From: Carboxylicivirga sp964602515
GTDB lineage: Bacteria; Bacteroidota; Bacteroidia; Bacteroidales; Marinilabiliaceae
Direction: 5' to 3'
Length of the DNA stretch: 64,000 bases
Assembly (NCBI GenBank): GCA_964602515.1
Contig: CAZRRJ010000001.1
Location: 434,001 to 498,000 of the forward strand
Part shown: positions 1-9,510 of the stretch, one piece after another
How positions within the stretch are numbered: position 1 is the first letter of the stretch
Layout of the letters: the number at the start of each line of letters is the position of its first letter
Notes under the pieces: generated by a model
Databases searched by the model: none
Told to the model about the DNA's origin: nothing
What the model saw: only the letters and a program-made list of their open reading frames with translations
Translations under genes and position numbers: made by a program

Positions 1-1
1 T

Positions 2-67
2 GGATATACCGGTAAAGCGCAGCATATCTTCAATATTAAGCCCGGTAGGTATTGGGTGCGAAGATAG
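2..67 (+). CDS. C-terminal tail of an unknown protein (partial)
   Basis: An open frame enters from the left edge and ends at TAG 65-67. The visible residues read GYTGKAQHIFNIKPGRYWVR plus one Arg. The pattern of a Gly-Arg-Tyr-Trp-Val strand near the end resembles the last strands of secreted beta-sandwich domains, but 21 residues are too few to name a family. No other feature explains the stretch. The following 250 bases up to the next gene are AT-rich and hold only its promoter region. Confidence 0.35.
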   Translation, partial: GYTGKAQHIFNIKPGRYWVRR

Positions 68-317
68 AATTGGTATTGCATATGGTGTGAGAATTTTATA
101 ATTTAAGTTAAGCTATATGCCTAAAGCGTTATTTTTTAGAATTTAACATCTGATATAATCTATTAGCATGATCTGGAAGCACTAATTTACAAACATGATT
201 TTAATCAGGAAAAAGGTAAGCTTTTATCGTTGAAAATTTGATAATTGTTATATCTTTTCTAAATTAGTCAGGTTTTGGGATGAGAAAAATCATATTTTTT
301 AATCAAAAGCAACGCTT

Positions 318-1379
318 ATGATCCATAAGGAAAGAGTCCTAAAGGCACTTAATCATGAACAACCGGATAGGGTGCCCTTCTTCTATTGGGATGTCCCTGA
401 ATTTGGTGCAAAGTTAATGAAGCATCTGGGGTTTCAGAATCGAGATCAGGTATTGGATTATCTGGATGTCGACTTTCGTTGGGTTGAACCGGATTACATA
501 GGTAAAAGTTTAATTGAAGAAGATGGCCTGTCAAAGACAGACATATGGGGTGTTGGTTATTCTAAAGTTAAAAATGGAGATTTTGAATTTTGGGAAGCCA
601 CCAAATATCCATTACAAGGCCAAACAGATCCTGCCGTTTTAGACGATTACAATTGGCCTTCAATTGATCTGTTTGATTTCAGCTCGTTACCAAAAAAAAT
701 TGAGAAGTATAAGAATTATGCTGTAATGACAGCTCCAGGATTTTCTTCACCGGGCTTATTTCGAATTATTCAACGTTTGCTGGGAAGAGATGCATTTTTA
801 GATGTAATAATGTATCATCCTAAGTTTTTCGGAGCATTAACAGAAAAAGTCAGTTCCTTTTATTTAGACTTTATTGAACGTTTCTTTGACGATGCTAATA
901 CTGGTATTGACTTTATTCGTATTGCGGATGATTTTGGTTCGCAATCGGGGTTATGCATTAGTAATGAAATATGGGAGCAATACTGTAAGCCTGCTATTGA
1001 GGCATATATTGAAATCCCACGGTCTAAAGGTATTAAGTTTTATATGCACTCTTGTGGTGGAGTACGGAAATTATTACCGGAATTTATCAGTCTGGGAGCT
1101 GATGTACTTGATCCTATTCAAACCCGTGCCAGTGGAATGGAACCAGTTGGTCTGAAAGAAGACTTTGGTAACTACATTACTTTTAGTGGTGCTTTGGATG
1201 AAGAGTTATTACTTCGTCAAGGCACTCCAAAACAAGTAAAAGAAGGCGTTAATAAACTATTAGATACTGTAGCTTATGGAGGAGGGTTTATTTTAGGACC
1301 ATCACATAAACTAAAGGTTGAGACACCTGTTGAAAATGTGCTTGCTATGTACGAAGCTGCCAAGGAGTGGAAATATTAA
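318..1379 (+). CDS. Uroporphyrinogen decarboxylase (URO-D) family protein, methyltransferase-like
   Basis: A 353-aa soluble protein with the URO-D TIM-barrel pattern: it opens with KERVLKALNHEQPDRVPFF, the start common to COG0407 proteins that are not HemE. A His-Ser-Cys-Gly motif near residues 244-247 (YMHSCGGV) matches the zinc-ligand region of MtaA/MtbA-type corrinoid methyltransferases. True HemE proteins keep an N-terminal RPxWxMRQAGR motif, which is absent here. The family includes methylcobamide:CoM-type methyltransferases and many uncharacterised members; substrate unknown. It stands alone and is followed by a strong terminator at 1400-1441. Function as a zinc-dependent methyl transfer enzyme is inference from the family. 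Confidence 0.8.
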   Translation: MIHKERVLKALNHEQPDRVPFFYWDVPEFGAKLMKHLGFQNRDQVLDYLDVDFRWVEPDYIGKSLIEEDGLSKTDIWGVGYSKVKNGDFEFWEATKYPLQGQTDPAVLDDYNWPSIDLFDFSSLPKKIEKYKNYAVMTAPGFSSPGLFRIIQRLLGRDAFLDVIMYHPKFFGALTEKVSSFYLDFIERFFDDANTGIDFIRIADDFGSQSGLCISNEIWEQYCKPAIEAYIEIPRSKGIKFYMHSCGGVRKLLPEFISLGADVLDPIQTRASGMEPVGLKEDFGNYITFSGALDEELLLRQGTPKQVKEGVNKLLDTVAYGGGFILGPSHKLKVETPVENVLAMYEAAKEWKY

Positions 1380-1399
1380 TTATTGAATAATCGTGTTAC

Positions 1400-1441
1400 A
1401 ACAAGCCTTGTTTCAAAATTGGAGAAATAAGGCTTGTTTTA
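1400..1441 (+). terminator. Intrinsic terminator after the URO-D gene
   Basis: A 10-bp perfect stem (AACAAGCCTT at 1400-1409 with AAGGCTTGTT at 1429-1438) closes a 19-nt loop and is followed by a short T run. It begins 20 nt after the stop codon. Confidence 0.8.
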
Positions 1442-1482
1442 GTATACGCTATTTTTTGCTTCCTTGTTAATGACATATTTTC

Positions 1483-1490
1483 TATCTTTG
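1483..1490 (+). promoter_or_regulatory. Bacteroidota -7 promoter element for the SulP gene
   Basis: TATCTTTG matches the Bacteroidota -7 consensus TAnnTTTG and is followed by CGCCC. A TTG lies 16 nt upstream as a poor -33 candidate. The leader to the ATG at 1604 would be about 105 nt. Confidence 0.6.
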
Positions 1491-1603
1491 CGCCCGTTAA
1501 ATTCAAAATCTTTGCTGTTAAGCAAATCCCCGACAAAATATTTAGAATGTAATATTCATATGAGTATTGATATTGCTTTGTACTAAAATTAAAATAATAA
1601 TAC

Positions 1604-3142
1604 ATGGTTTTTATTAAAGAACTAACACAAGGGGCAAGCCTTAAAAATGAGTTGCTTTCAGGTATTACTGTTGCTATTGCACTGGTGCCGGAAGCTATTG
1701 CTTTCTCCTTTATTGCCGGGGTAGATCCTCTTATTGGCTTGTATGCAGCTTGTATAATGGGGCTATTTACATCTTTGTTAGGTGGGCGGCCAGGAATGAT
1801 TTCTGGAGCAACCGGGGCTATAGCAGTGGTTGTTGCTACAACAGTTCAAGAATATGGTGAAGCATATTTATATCCAACAATTATATTGGGAGGGCTAATA
1901 CAACTGGCCGTTGGGGCTTTGCGTTTGGGTAAATTTATCCGCCTCGTTCCGCATTCTGTAATGTTGGGGTTTGTAAATGGTTTAGCGATTGTTATTTTCG
2001 CATCTCAATTTCCAATGTTTGGTAGCGATTCAACAGGAGAGTTTGCATATTATACTGGAACTAAATTGCATGTTTTAAGTGGATTGGTTGCTTTAACAAT
2101 TGGTATTATGGTATTCCTTCCAAAGTTTACTAAAGCAATACCATCAGCCTTAGTCGCTATTTTAATAATTGCAGGTATATCATTTATTCCAGGAATAGAA
2201 ACACCTACAGTACTAAATTTATTAAAAGGAAAATCTATGCAAGGTGGTTTACCATCTGTATTTACTGATTATCCTCCTGACCTGTTTAGTATTACCACAC
2301 TTAAAATTATTATTCTACCTGCAATAAGTGTTGCAGGAGTAGGGTTAATTGAGAGCCTTTTAACATTAACCATTATTGATGAGCGTACAGATACCAGGGG
2401 AAGTGGTAACAGGGAAAGTATGGCGCAAGGAGTAGCTAACTGTATTTCTGGTTTTTTGGGAAGTATGGGGGGATGTGCTATGATTGGTCAAAGTATGATT
2501 AATATAAATTCAGGAGCAAGAGGGCGTTTATCCGGTATTATGGCTGCAATCACATTATTGATGTTCATTATGTTTCTGTCTCCGGTTATTGAACGAATAC
2601 CTGTTGCAGCACTTATTGGAATTATGTTTATGGTAGCATATGGTACATTTGAATGGTCAAGTATTAAGAATATTAAGAAAACGCCATTGGCGGATGTCTT
2701 AATTATGGTTATTGTTGCACTTGTAACGGTTGTGTTCCATAACCTGGCCTTAGCCGTAGCCATAGGTGTAATACTATCAGCTTTATCCTTTGCATGGGAT
2801 CATGCTATTGGTATACATGCACGTCTTCGCTTAGATGAAAATGGTATTAAGCATTATGATGTTCATGGTCCGTTATTCTTCGGGTCAACAACATCATTTA
2901 CTGACTTATTCAACCCTAAAAGTGATCCTGATAAGATTATTGTCGATTTTGAAAGTAGTCGTGTTGTTGATCAGAGTGGGATAGAGGCCATAAGAAAGCT
3001 TAATGAAAAATATCAGGAAGCAGGTAAAAAAATCTCATTTGTTAACTTATCAAAAGGGTGTAAAGATATACTGGCAACTGCTAAAATTGATATTTCCATT
3101 GATCCGGATAAGAGAAAGTTTATGGTGGTATACGATGCCTGA
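1604..3142 (+). CDS. SulP family inorganic anion transporter with STAS domain
   Basis: A 512-aa inner-membrane protein with about 10-14 hydrophobic segments followed by a cytoplasmic STAS domain (about residues 425-510). The first membrane segment carries ALVPEAIAFSFIAG, the SulP signature region, and GLYAACIMGLFTSLLGG follows. The STAS part contains IIVDFESSRVVDQSGIEAI, the typical strand-loop-helix with the Asp-Gln-Ser-Gly turn. SulP proteins carry sulfate, bicarbonate, dicarboxylates or other anions; the substrate cannot be read from sequence. It stands alone between its own promoter and a region without genes, so context gives no hint. Length is usual for bacterial members. Confidence 0.9.
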   Translation: MVFIKELTQGASLKNELLSGITVAIALVPEAIAFSFIAGVDPLIGLYAACIMGLFTSLLGGRPGMISGATGAIAVVVATTVQEYGEAYLYPTIILGGLIQLAVGALRLGKFIRLVPHSVMLGFVNGLAIVIFASQFPMFGSDSTGEFAYYTGTKLHVLSGLVALTIGIMVFLPKFTKAIPSALVAILIIAGISFIPGIETPTVLNLLKGKSMQGGLPSVFTDYPPDLFSITTLKIIILPAISVAGVGLIESLLTLTIIDERTDTRGSGNRESMAQGVANCISGFLGSMGGCAMIGQSMININSGARGRLSGIMAAITLLMFIMFLSPVIERIPVAALIGIMFMVAYGTFEWSSIKNIKKTPLADVLIMVIVALVTVVFHNLALAVAIGVILSALSFAWDHAIGIHARLRLDENGIKHYDVHGPLFFGSTTSFTDLFNPKSDPDKIIVDFESSRVVDQSGIEAIRKLNEKYQEAGKKISFVNLSKGCKDILATAKIDISIDPDKRKFMVVYDA

Positions 3143-3665
3143 TATGTAATACCGATGATCAGCATTAAGCATTGTGTACACTGAAAATATTTCGGTATTC
3201 AATGTACAATTGGTATAAAAGCCGCGAATAAAATAAGTATATATACTAAAATAGGGTGTATAACCACTACAGTGTGTTGAAGTAAGTAAATTAAAGTAAC
3301 TTGTTTAAAAGTAGTTTCTATACGGAATAGGTATTTTAATTCATATTTAAGTAAATATTACAATAGTTTTATTTTTTTCTGTTGTTCCATTGTTGTATAA
3401 TGTTTTATAACAGGCGTATTAAAACTCTTTTATATTAGGGGTATGCTATCCTTTGGGTAAAGAACGATTTACGGATGTACAAGGTGTCTTGTTGCTGTAT
3501 TATTGTATTCTATCCTGCTTTCCTGTACTTTATTGGCAAACGAGTCTATATAAGAAGTTGCTGCGTTGTACCTAAGATATTGTTTACTGTCAACAATTTT
3601 GGCTATACAACGTACAGATTTTCCTTCCCTAGGATCTTTTACAATACAGTTTCCCTTATCGTCTT
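3143..3665. other. Gene-poor region after the SulP gene
   Basis: AT-rich sequence with no convincing gene or terminator. Two overlapping open frames occur (3475-3672 on plus, 3469-3669 on minus), neither with a recognisable domain. The minus one starts by an ATGA overlap with the end of the decayed gene 3666-4100 and may be part of the same fossil. Confidence 0.5.
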
Positions 3666-4100
3666 TCATTGACTTGGGGTAGGGCTATCATGTGACTTAA
3701 AATAATTGATTTTAAAATCTTCCAGTACAGGGTTAAATTTATTCATATAGCGCTTAAGGTAGCTCGACGATATATCCAGTGAGGTATGTAACTCGTTAAC
3801 ACTATAATTGCCAAATTGCTTTTTTTAAGGCTTGTAACATTCTTCAACCAGCTCGTCAATGGTAAGGTCATGGTTTTGAGTTGTATACCAGGAGTCTAAA
3901 GGCTCAGTTTTTGGGTTGTAGTAATTACTATCCGGCTCCCGTAAATTATTGCTGTGCCAGTTGTTTTTATTGGTTTTGCATGCCTTAATAAGCATAAGAG
4001 CTGCCAAGAAAGGTAAGGTGTTGTATAATATACCAAAGGCTGCAATATAAATTGTATATGCACATAAGAATAAATCAGGGTAAGAAAATAAATAGGTCAC
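3666..4100 (-). pseudogene. Decayed small membrane/HTH-like gene with an in-frame stop
   Basis: On the minus strand the frame from ATG at 4100 to TGA at 3666 is 145 codons long and is interrupted once, by TAA at 3825-3827. The first part (91 aa) has an N-terminal hydrophobic segment (about residues 5-42) and then LTIDELVEECYKP. The second part continues in the same frame with KKQFGNYSVNELHTSLDISS and YLKRYMNKFNPVLEDF, which looks like one helix-rich, possibly helix-turn-helix domain. Read across the stop the junction is natural (ECYK-x-LKKQ if TAA were TTA), so one nonsense change is the simplest explanation. A real two-gene arrangement cannot be excluded. No family recognised. Confidence 0.4.
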
Positions 4101-4345
4101 TTTCTTATTTGATCCTGATAAAAGGAGACAGCAGAGTACGCCTGTTCACAGAAAGCCGATCTAGGAACTTTGATGTGCTTCATACAAATTAGGTAAACAA
4201 ATGCAAGATGATTTGATCAGAATAGAGGATATACAGACTGAAAATCTTACTTTTAAAAATATATACTAATATTGCATGTTATTATAATAACATTTCTAAT
4301 TTAAAAAGTACTAGTTCAGAATAATATTTTTAGTATAAATTATTA

Positions 4346-4383
4346 AAAAGAGCTGGTGGAATGATTCTTCACCAGCTCTTTTA
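4346..4383 (-). terminator. Intrinsic terminator of the zincin-like gene
   Basis: AAAAGAGCTGGTG and CACCAGCTCTTTT form a near-perfect stem around a loop of about 10 nt. Read on minus, the stem is followed by T-rich sequence, 33 nt downstream of the stop of the gene at 4416-5060. Confidence 0.8.
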
Positions 4384-4415
4384 GATTCTCTAACCTGTTT
4401 TTTAAGTAAATATCT

Positions 4416-5060
4416 TTATGGTAATGTTGTTTCAATCTGTGAAAGAATATGAACAGGTGTCATATATACTTCAGACTTAAAACTTTTATATTCATCACAG
4501 GCATCAGAGTCATGTAAAACATATGATGCCCAAAGGTAAAGGTTCTGGCCAAATCCAGCAGCAATTGTTAAGCTGTCCGTATAATGTTCTACCTTTCTTT
4601 TCCCCTTGAGCGACAGATACTGGATACCACGCTCCATTACTCCCGTAACTTTACGGCTCTCATAGTCCCTAATATGCATTAATTCATGAGCAAATAGTCC
4701 GATTCTTGCCTCAGCAGGAACATTTTTAAGGTGTACGCCTTTAAATGATTCATTTTTATTTACAAGAATAACATACCTGCGGTTTTTCTTGCCAAGCAAT
4801 AAGGAAAAGAAATGAGGGCGGGCAGCCATTGTTGTTTTTAGATTCTTGTTTCGTATTTTGATTCTGCAGTTATGTAGATCTGAAAATTCCAGATAAGGAA
4901 TTAAAAAATCATTTAAATAGGCCTGGTTGAATGTGGTATCAACTTTTAAACAACCAATTTTATTATATCTTTTAATTTTTGAATTTACTACCTCTTGCGC
5001 AGCTATAAAAGAAGAAATGACTAATCCCGTAATTAAACCTATCCAATCTTTCATCACCAT
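4416..5060 (-). CDS. Exported zincin-like protein with HExxH motif
   Basis: A 214-aa protein with an N-terminal hydrophobic segment (about residues 6-20, ending in a possible AAQE cleavage site) and a short basic region. Residues 125-129 read HELMH in the context IGLFAHELMHIRDYE, the HExxH zinc motif followed by Asp as in several small metallopeptidases, and a later helix-rich region (about 150-190). The pattern HELxHxxDYE suggests a gluzincin/M48-like or SprT-like fold, but no family can be assigned with certainty. It is probably periplasmic or membrane-anchored. It stands alone and has its own terminator at 4346-4383. Catalytic activity is inference from the motif only. Confidence 0.7.
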   Translation of the reverse strand: MVMKDWIGLITGLVISSFIAAQEVVNSKIKRYNKIGCLKVDTTFNQAYLNDFLIPYLEFSDLHNCRIKIRNKNLKTTMAARPHFFSLLLGKKNRRYVILVNKNESFKGVHLKNVPAEARIGLFAHELMHIRDYESRKVTGVMERGIQYLSLKGKRKVEHYTDSLTIAAGFGQNLYLWASYVLHDSDACDEYKSFKSEVYMTPVHILSQIETTLP

Positions 5061-5238
5061 ATCAACTACTTTTTAATTATTGTTTATGCAATTATTTACC
5101 GAAATGTTACAATTAAAGCGTTAAAAAATGTAAATTGCAATTGTAATTACCACATAGAGAATTGATTGAATTAGGGTAGGAGTAAGTTAATTGTACTATA
5201 AATTACAATTAACTTGTTTAAATAGATTTTGATTACCA

Positions 5239-7059
5239 TTAATTCATTTGTAAAGAATGTAATTTCTTATAGATTCCTGCTTTTGCAATTAACTCATCAT
5301 GTGTTCCAGTTTCAACAATTTCACCTTCGCTAAATACACAAATCATATCAGCATTACGTACAGTTGATAATCGGTGAGCGATAACTAATGAAGTCCTGTT
5401 TTTCATTAAGTTTTCAAGGGCATCTTGTACCAAGCGTTCTGATTCGGTATCTAAAGCAGATGTTGCTTCGTCAAGAATTAAAATAGGAGGATTCTTTAAT
5501 ATAGCTCTTGCTATACTTAAACGTTGTCGTTGCCCACCAGACAGCTTACTGCCTCTATCGCCAATTACTGTATTGTAACCATTTTCGGTGTTTTTTATAA
5601 ACTCATGTGCATTGGCAACTTTAGCTGCATTAATAACCTCTTCCTCAGTTGCACTTTCAACTCCAAAAGTTATGTTATTATAAATAGAATCATTAAATAA
5701 GATAGCTTCCTGGTTCACATTGCCCATCAACTCTCGTAAATCATATAGTTTAAGGTCCTTTATATTGATATTATCAATGTAAATACCGCCTTCCTGAACA
5801 TCATAAAAACGAGGTAACAGATCAACAAATGTGGTTTTTCCACTACCGGATTGCCCTACTAAAGCAATCGTTTTTCCTTGTGGAATTGTTAAACTCACAT
5901 TTTTCAATACTTTAGTCTCTTCGTAAGAAAAACTAATATTGCGGTATTCAACCTTGTCAGTAAAACTCTTTAGTTCCTTTGAACCCTCATGCTCTTTTAT
6001 TGTCAGATCAGCTTGTAAAATTTTATCAATACGATCATAGGCAGCTAATCCTTTTTGAATATTAAAATAAGCTGTGGAGAATGCTTTTGCCGGATTAATA
6101 ATTTGATAAAAAATACCAATATATACGATGAAAGTAGCCCCTTCAAGTGTGCTGTTTTCACTTCCGATTATATAAGCACCAAACCAAACAACTATAATCA
6201 TCACAATAGTGCCTAAAAATTCGCTCAAGGGGTGGGCCAGTGCATATCGGCGGTGTAATTTATTCATAATCTCTTTATAGCTTTCAGTTTTGGAAATAAA
6301 GTGTGAGTTCATCCTCTTTTCGGCATTAAAAGCTTTAATAATCCGTAATCCACTAAGCGATTCTTCAATAATTCCCAATAAGTCCCCCATTTTGTTTTGA
6401 GCATTTTTAGAGTGTGCTTTAAGCGTTCTGCCTGTACGTCCTATTACCCATCCGGCAATTGGTAACATTACAAAAACAAAGAGTGTTAACTGGTAACTGA
6501 TGGCAAGCATATAACCAATTAATACGATTATAATTATTGGATTTTTGAAAAACATATCTATTGAAGACATGATTGAGTTTTCAACTTCTTGTACATCACC
6601 TGTAGCACGCGCCATTACGTCACCTTTTCGTTCATCGGAATAGAAACTCAATGGAAGTGATGTGATTTTTTTGTAAATCTTTGTCCGGATATCACGTGTA
6701 ACACCATTTCTAATACCTACGGTTTGATAAGAAGCAAAATATGCAAAGCCAACTTTTAGTAATGTAGCCAATAGCATTAATAAACCAATAAATGGCATAA
6801 CGACAGGTATACCATAGCGAACCTTGATGTCTGTAACGTAGTAATAAAGGTTATTTTGGATAACATTTTTGGAAAGCTCCCAAGGTAGTAATACCTCAAT
6901 TTCTTTAGCCGTATCGAATAATACTTCTAATATTGGCACCATAAACAACATGGCTAAACCAGTAAAAATGGCTGCAAATAAATTAAATATAAAACTTAAA
7001 ATAAGATTACGTTTATATGGTGGTATATACTGTTTAAGTATTAGAATAAAATCTTTCAT
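5239..7059 (-). CDS. MsbA-like ABC exporter (fused permease and ATPase)
   Basis: A 606-aa half-transporter: six membrane helices in the first ~310 residues (type IV exporter fold) and an ATPase domain. The ATPase shows Walker A GQSGSGKTT near residue 400, the signature LSGGQRQRLSIARA, Walker B ILILDEATSALD and the H-loop IAHRLSTV. The family includes lipid A flippase MsbA and lipid or peptide exporters; it acts as a homodimer in the inner membrane. The frame extends upstream to 7095, but ATG at 7059 is preferred: it begins MKDFILILKQYIPPYKRN as in homologs, and the longer start lies inside the T tract of the purB terminator. It follows purB in the same direction. Confidence 0.9.
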   Translation of the reverse strand: MKDFILILKQYIPPYKRNLILSFIFNLFAAIFTGLAMLFMVPILEVLFDTAKEIEVLLPWELSKNVIQNNLYYYVTDIKVRYGIPVVMPFIGLLMLLATLLKVGFAYFASYQTVGIRNGVTRDIRTKIYKKITSLPLSFYSDERKGDVMARATGDVQEVENSIMSSIDMFFKNPIIIIVLIGYMLAISYQLTLFVFVMLPIAGWVIGRTGRTLKAHSKNAQNKMGDLLGIIEESLSGLRIIKAFNAEKRMNSHFISKTESYKEIMNKLHRRYALAHPLSEFLGTIVMIIVVWFGAYIIGSENSTLEGATFIVYIGIFYQIINPAKAFSTAYFNIQKGLAAYDRIDKILQADLTIKEHEGSKELKSFTDKVEYRNISFSYEETKVLKNVSLTIPQGKTIALVGQSGSGKTTFVDLLPRFYDVQEGGIYIDNINIKDLKLYDLRELMGNVNQEAILFNDSIYNNITFGVESATEEEVINAAKVANAHEFIKNTENGYNTVIGDRGSKLSGGQRQRLSIARAILKNPPILILDEATSALDTESERLVQDALENLMKNRTSLVIAHRLSTVRNADMICVFSEGEIVETGTHDELIAKAGIYKKLHSLQMN

Positions 7060-7091
7060 TTGTGTTTGTCTATGTTGTAGTCGTTTTAAAA

Positions 7092-7127
7092 GCAAAACGG
7101 GCAGTAAAAGTAAACTTTTACTGCCCG
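7092..7127 (-). terminator. Intrinsic terminator of purB
   Basis: CGGGCAGTAAAAG (7098-7110) and CTTTTACTGCCCG (7115-7127) form a perfect 13-bp stem with a TAAA loop. Read on minus the stem is followed by TTTTGC. It sits between purB and the ABC exporter, so the exporter needs its own promoter or read-through. Confidence 0.85.
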
Positions 7128-7149
7128 ATACCCAAATTAAGGGATGTTA

Positions 7150-8505
7150 TTATATCTTAAATACTCCAGTGTAAGAGTGTGGTGTCAGGGCATGCATTTC
7201 CGCTTTTACATCGTCAGAGATATCTAAACGGTCAATAAATGCACCCATTGTTTTAGAATTGATTTCTTCGTTGGTACGCGTCAGATCTTTTAATGCCTCG
7301 TATGGGTTCGGATAACCTTCGCGACGCAAGATGGTTTGAATACCTTCTGCTACAACGGCCCAATTATCTTCTAGGTCATTTTTAATAGCTGTTTCATTTA
7401 ATAAAAGCTTATTAAGACCTTTAGCTAATGAACGAATTGAAATAATAGAGTGAGCAATAGGTACACCAATGTTACGAAGTACAGTTGAGTCAGTTAAATC
7501 TCTTTGTAGACGGGATACTGGTAGTTTTTCAGCTAAATGTGAAAATACTGAATTAGCAATGCCAATATTACCTTCTGCATTTTCAAAATCAATTGGATTA
7601 ACTTTATGTGGCATAGCACTGGAACCTACTTCCCCCTTCTTGATGCGCTGTTTAAAGTAGTCCATCATAATATAAGTCCAGAAATCACGAGATAAGTCCA
7701 GCAAGATAACATTGATACGTTTGAAATTATCAAACGTTGCAGCCATGTTGTCATAATTTGAAATCTGTGTGGTTACTTGTTCACGATCTAACTTTAGAAT
7801 GTTGTTGACAAAGTTATTTCCGAAATCAACCCAGTTAATTTCCGGGTAAGCCACATTGTGCGCATTGAAGTTACCAGTAGCCCCTCCAAACTTTGCTGAG
7901 CAGGGAATACCTTTTAGCAGAGCTAATTGCTTATTCAAACGTTCTACGTATACCATCATCTCTTTACCCAGACGAGTAGGAGAAGCCGGTTGTCCATGTG
8001 TTTTTGCCAGCATTGGAATGTCTTTCCATTCTATAGCCAGCTCATTTAGTTTTTGTATTAGTTCTTCCAGTAAAGGATAATAGATATCATGAACAGCGTC
8101 TCTTAATGAATAAGGAACAGCAGTGTTATTAATGTCCTGCGAAGTCAATCCAAAATGAATAAACTCTTTATATTTATCCAGCTTAAGAATATCAAATTTT
8201 TCTTTTATAAAATATTCAACCGCTTTTACATCATGATTAGTAATAGCTTCAATATCTTTTACGCGTTCAGCATCTTCAAGCTCAAAATTCTTGTATACCT
8301 TACGTAAATCTTCGTAAAGAGCTTTATCAAAGTCGGATAATTGAGGTAATGGCTGCTCACAAAGAGCAATAAAGTATTCTATTTCCACAAGAACACGGTA
8401 GCGAATGAGCGCGTACTCAGAAAAGTATAAAGCTAAACCATCTACTTTGTTTCTATATCTTCCATCAACAGGAGATATGGCAGTCAATAATTGAATATCC
8501 ATCAT
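7150..8505 (-). CDS. purB: Adenylosuccinate lyase
   Basis: A 451-aa soluble homotetrameric enzyme of the fumarase/aspartase superfamily. It cleaves fumarate from SAICAR and from adenylosuccinate in purine synthesis. The superfamily signature GSSAMPHKVNPIDFENAEGN is intact; it holds the catalytic serine loop. The N-terminal TAISPVDGRYRNKV and the TSQDINNTA motif match the E. coli-type PurB, whose length (456 aa) is nearly the same. Two adjacent ATG codons (MMDIQ) make the exact start uncertain by one residue. A TAnnTTTG element lies about 30 nt upstream and a perfect-stem terminator follows. Confidence 0.95.
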   Translation of the reverse strand: MMDIQLLTAISPVDGRYRNKVDGLALYFSEYALIRYRVLVEIEYFIALCEQPLPQLSDFDKALYEDLRKVYKNFELEDAERVKDIEAITNHDVKAVEYFIKEKFDILKLDKYKEFIHFGLTSQDINNTAVPYSLRDAVHDIYYPLLEELIQKLNELAIEWKDIPMLAKTHGQPASPTRLGKEMMVYVERLNKQLALLKGIPCSAKFGGATGNFNAHNVAYPEINWVDFGNNFVNNILKLDREQVTTQISNYDNMAATFDNFKRINVILLDLSRDFWTYIMMDYFKQRIKKGEVGSSAMPHKVNPIDFENAEGNIGIANSVFSHLAEKLPVSRLQRDLTDSTVLRNIGVPIAHSIISIRSLAKGLNKLLLNETAIKNDLEDNWAVVAEGIQTILRREGYPNPYEALKDLTRTNEEINSKTMGAFIDRLDISDDVKAEMHALTPHSYTGVFKI

Positions 8506-8531
8506 TTTATTTATTTGATTTTTTGGCAGTG

Positions 8532-8539
8532 CAAAAATA
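8532..8539 (-). promoter_or_regulatory. Bacteroidota -7 promoter element of purB
   Basis: On minus, TATTTTTG followed by C matches TAnnTTTG. It lies 27-34 nt upstream of the purB start, implying a leader of about 20 nt. Confidence 0.5.
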
Positions 8540-8599
8540 GTAATTTTTAGATGAAATGTTTAGTTTTGAACCTTTACCTTAATAATACAGAACAAAATA

Positions 8600-9397
8600 A
8601 TGAACTACTGGCAAGGGTTTCAATTGGGGTTAAAATGCTATTCCCGGGCTTTATCATTCATGTTAAGAAATAAATTGGGCTGGTATTTTGTTTTTCCACT
8701 GATATTCAATATCTTATTGTTGCTAGTCGGTTTTTATTCTGTTGCATCATTGGGGGATAGTTTAATCACTACCTTAAGTGAATGGACTAATATTGATGAA
8801 TGGAATTTTTGGGGGGCTGGCTTTGCTATTGGGCTTATTAATGGGTTGATTTGCTTTGTGATACGTTTACTATTCTTTATAATATATGCATACATTGGTG
8901 GTTATATTATAATAGTACTAATGTCACCGGTTTTTGCCCTGTTGTCAGAGCAAACAGAACGAATTATAACCAGTACAAGCCAGTCATTTGATTTCACTCA
9001 ATTTATAAAAGACATTATCAGAGGTGTATTATTAGCTGTACGTAACCTAACTATTGAGATGTTTTTTACCATTATTTTATTTATTATTAGTTTTATTCCA
9101 ATAGTTGGACTATTTGCTACTCTTGCTTTATTTTTAGTATCAGCTTATTTTTATGGCTTCTCTTTTCTTGATTATACTCTGGAACGACGTCGATTTAAGA
9201 TACAGTCCAGTATTCGGTTTATAAATCAAAATAAAGGTTTAGCAATAGGAAATGGTTTCGTTTTTTCACTTGTACTTCTTATACCATACATAGGAGTTAT
9301 GCTTGCCGGTTTTATTTCAGTAATATCTGTTGTTGCAGCAACTTTGTCGGCATGTAAAGCAATAGAGGAAGATAAGTCTTTAGTGAATATAGCCTGA
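8600..9397 (+). CDS. EI24 domain (CysZ-like) integral membrane protein
   Basis: A 265-aa membrane protein. It opens with a short amphipathic N-terminus containing the conserved pattern GLKCYSRALSFMLRNKLGWY and then LIFNILLLLVGFY, typical of EI24/CysZ-like proteins. About four to six hydrophobic helices follow, with a reentrant-type central stretch and SFLDYTLERRRF near residue 195, a feature of this family. CysZ imports sulfate in proteobacteria, but most EI24 proteins in Bacteroidota have unknown substrate, so a transport role is inference. It is divergent from purB (94 nt apart) and is followed by proC in the same direction after 113 nt. Confidence 0.8.
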   Translation: MNYWQGFQLGLKCYSRALSFMLRNKLGWYFVFPLIFNILLLLVGFYSVASLGDSLITTLSEWTNIDEWNFWGAGFAIGLINGLICFVIRLLFFIIYAYIGGYIIIVLMSPVFALLSEQTERIITSTSQSFDFTQFIKDIIRGVLLAVRNLTIEMFFTIILFIISFIPIVGLFATLALFLVSAYFYGFSFLDYTLERRRFKIQSSIRFINQNKGLAIGNGFVFSLVLLIPYIGVMLAGFISVISVVAATLSACKAIEEDKSLVNIA

Positions 9398-9510
9398 TTA
9401 AAGAGGGGTGTTTTAATGATATAATTCATCATTTCTTTTGATTTCAATGTCGCTTTTCATGTCTAGCTTTGTGGTGTAAATTTTTATATAAATCATTTTA
9501 TAATTTAAGA

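Noticed and set aside
3157..3207. GTACA pair near 3162 and 3190 as a fourth HTCS site
   Set aside because: The spacing is 28 bp, not 21, and the flanks do not match the other three.
7060..7095. Twelve-residue N-terminal extension of the ABC exporter from ATG 7095
   Set aside because: That region lies in the T tract of the purB terminator, and homologs begin at the MKDFILIL Met (7059).
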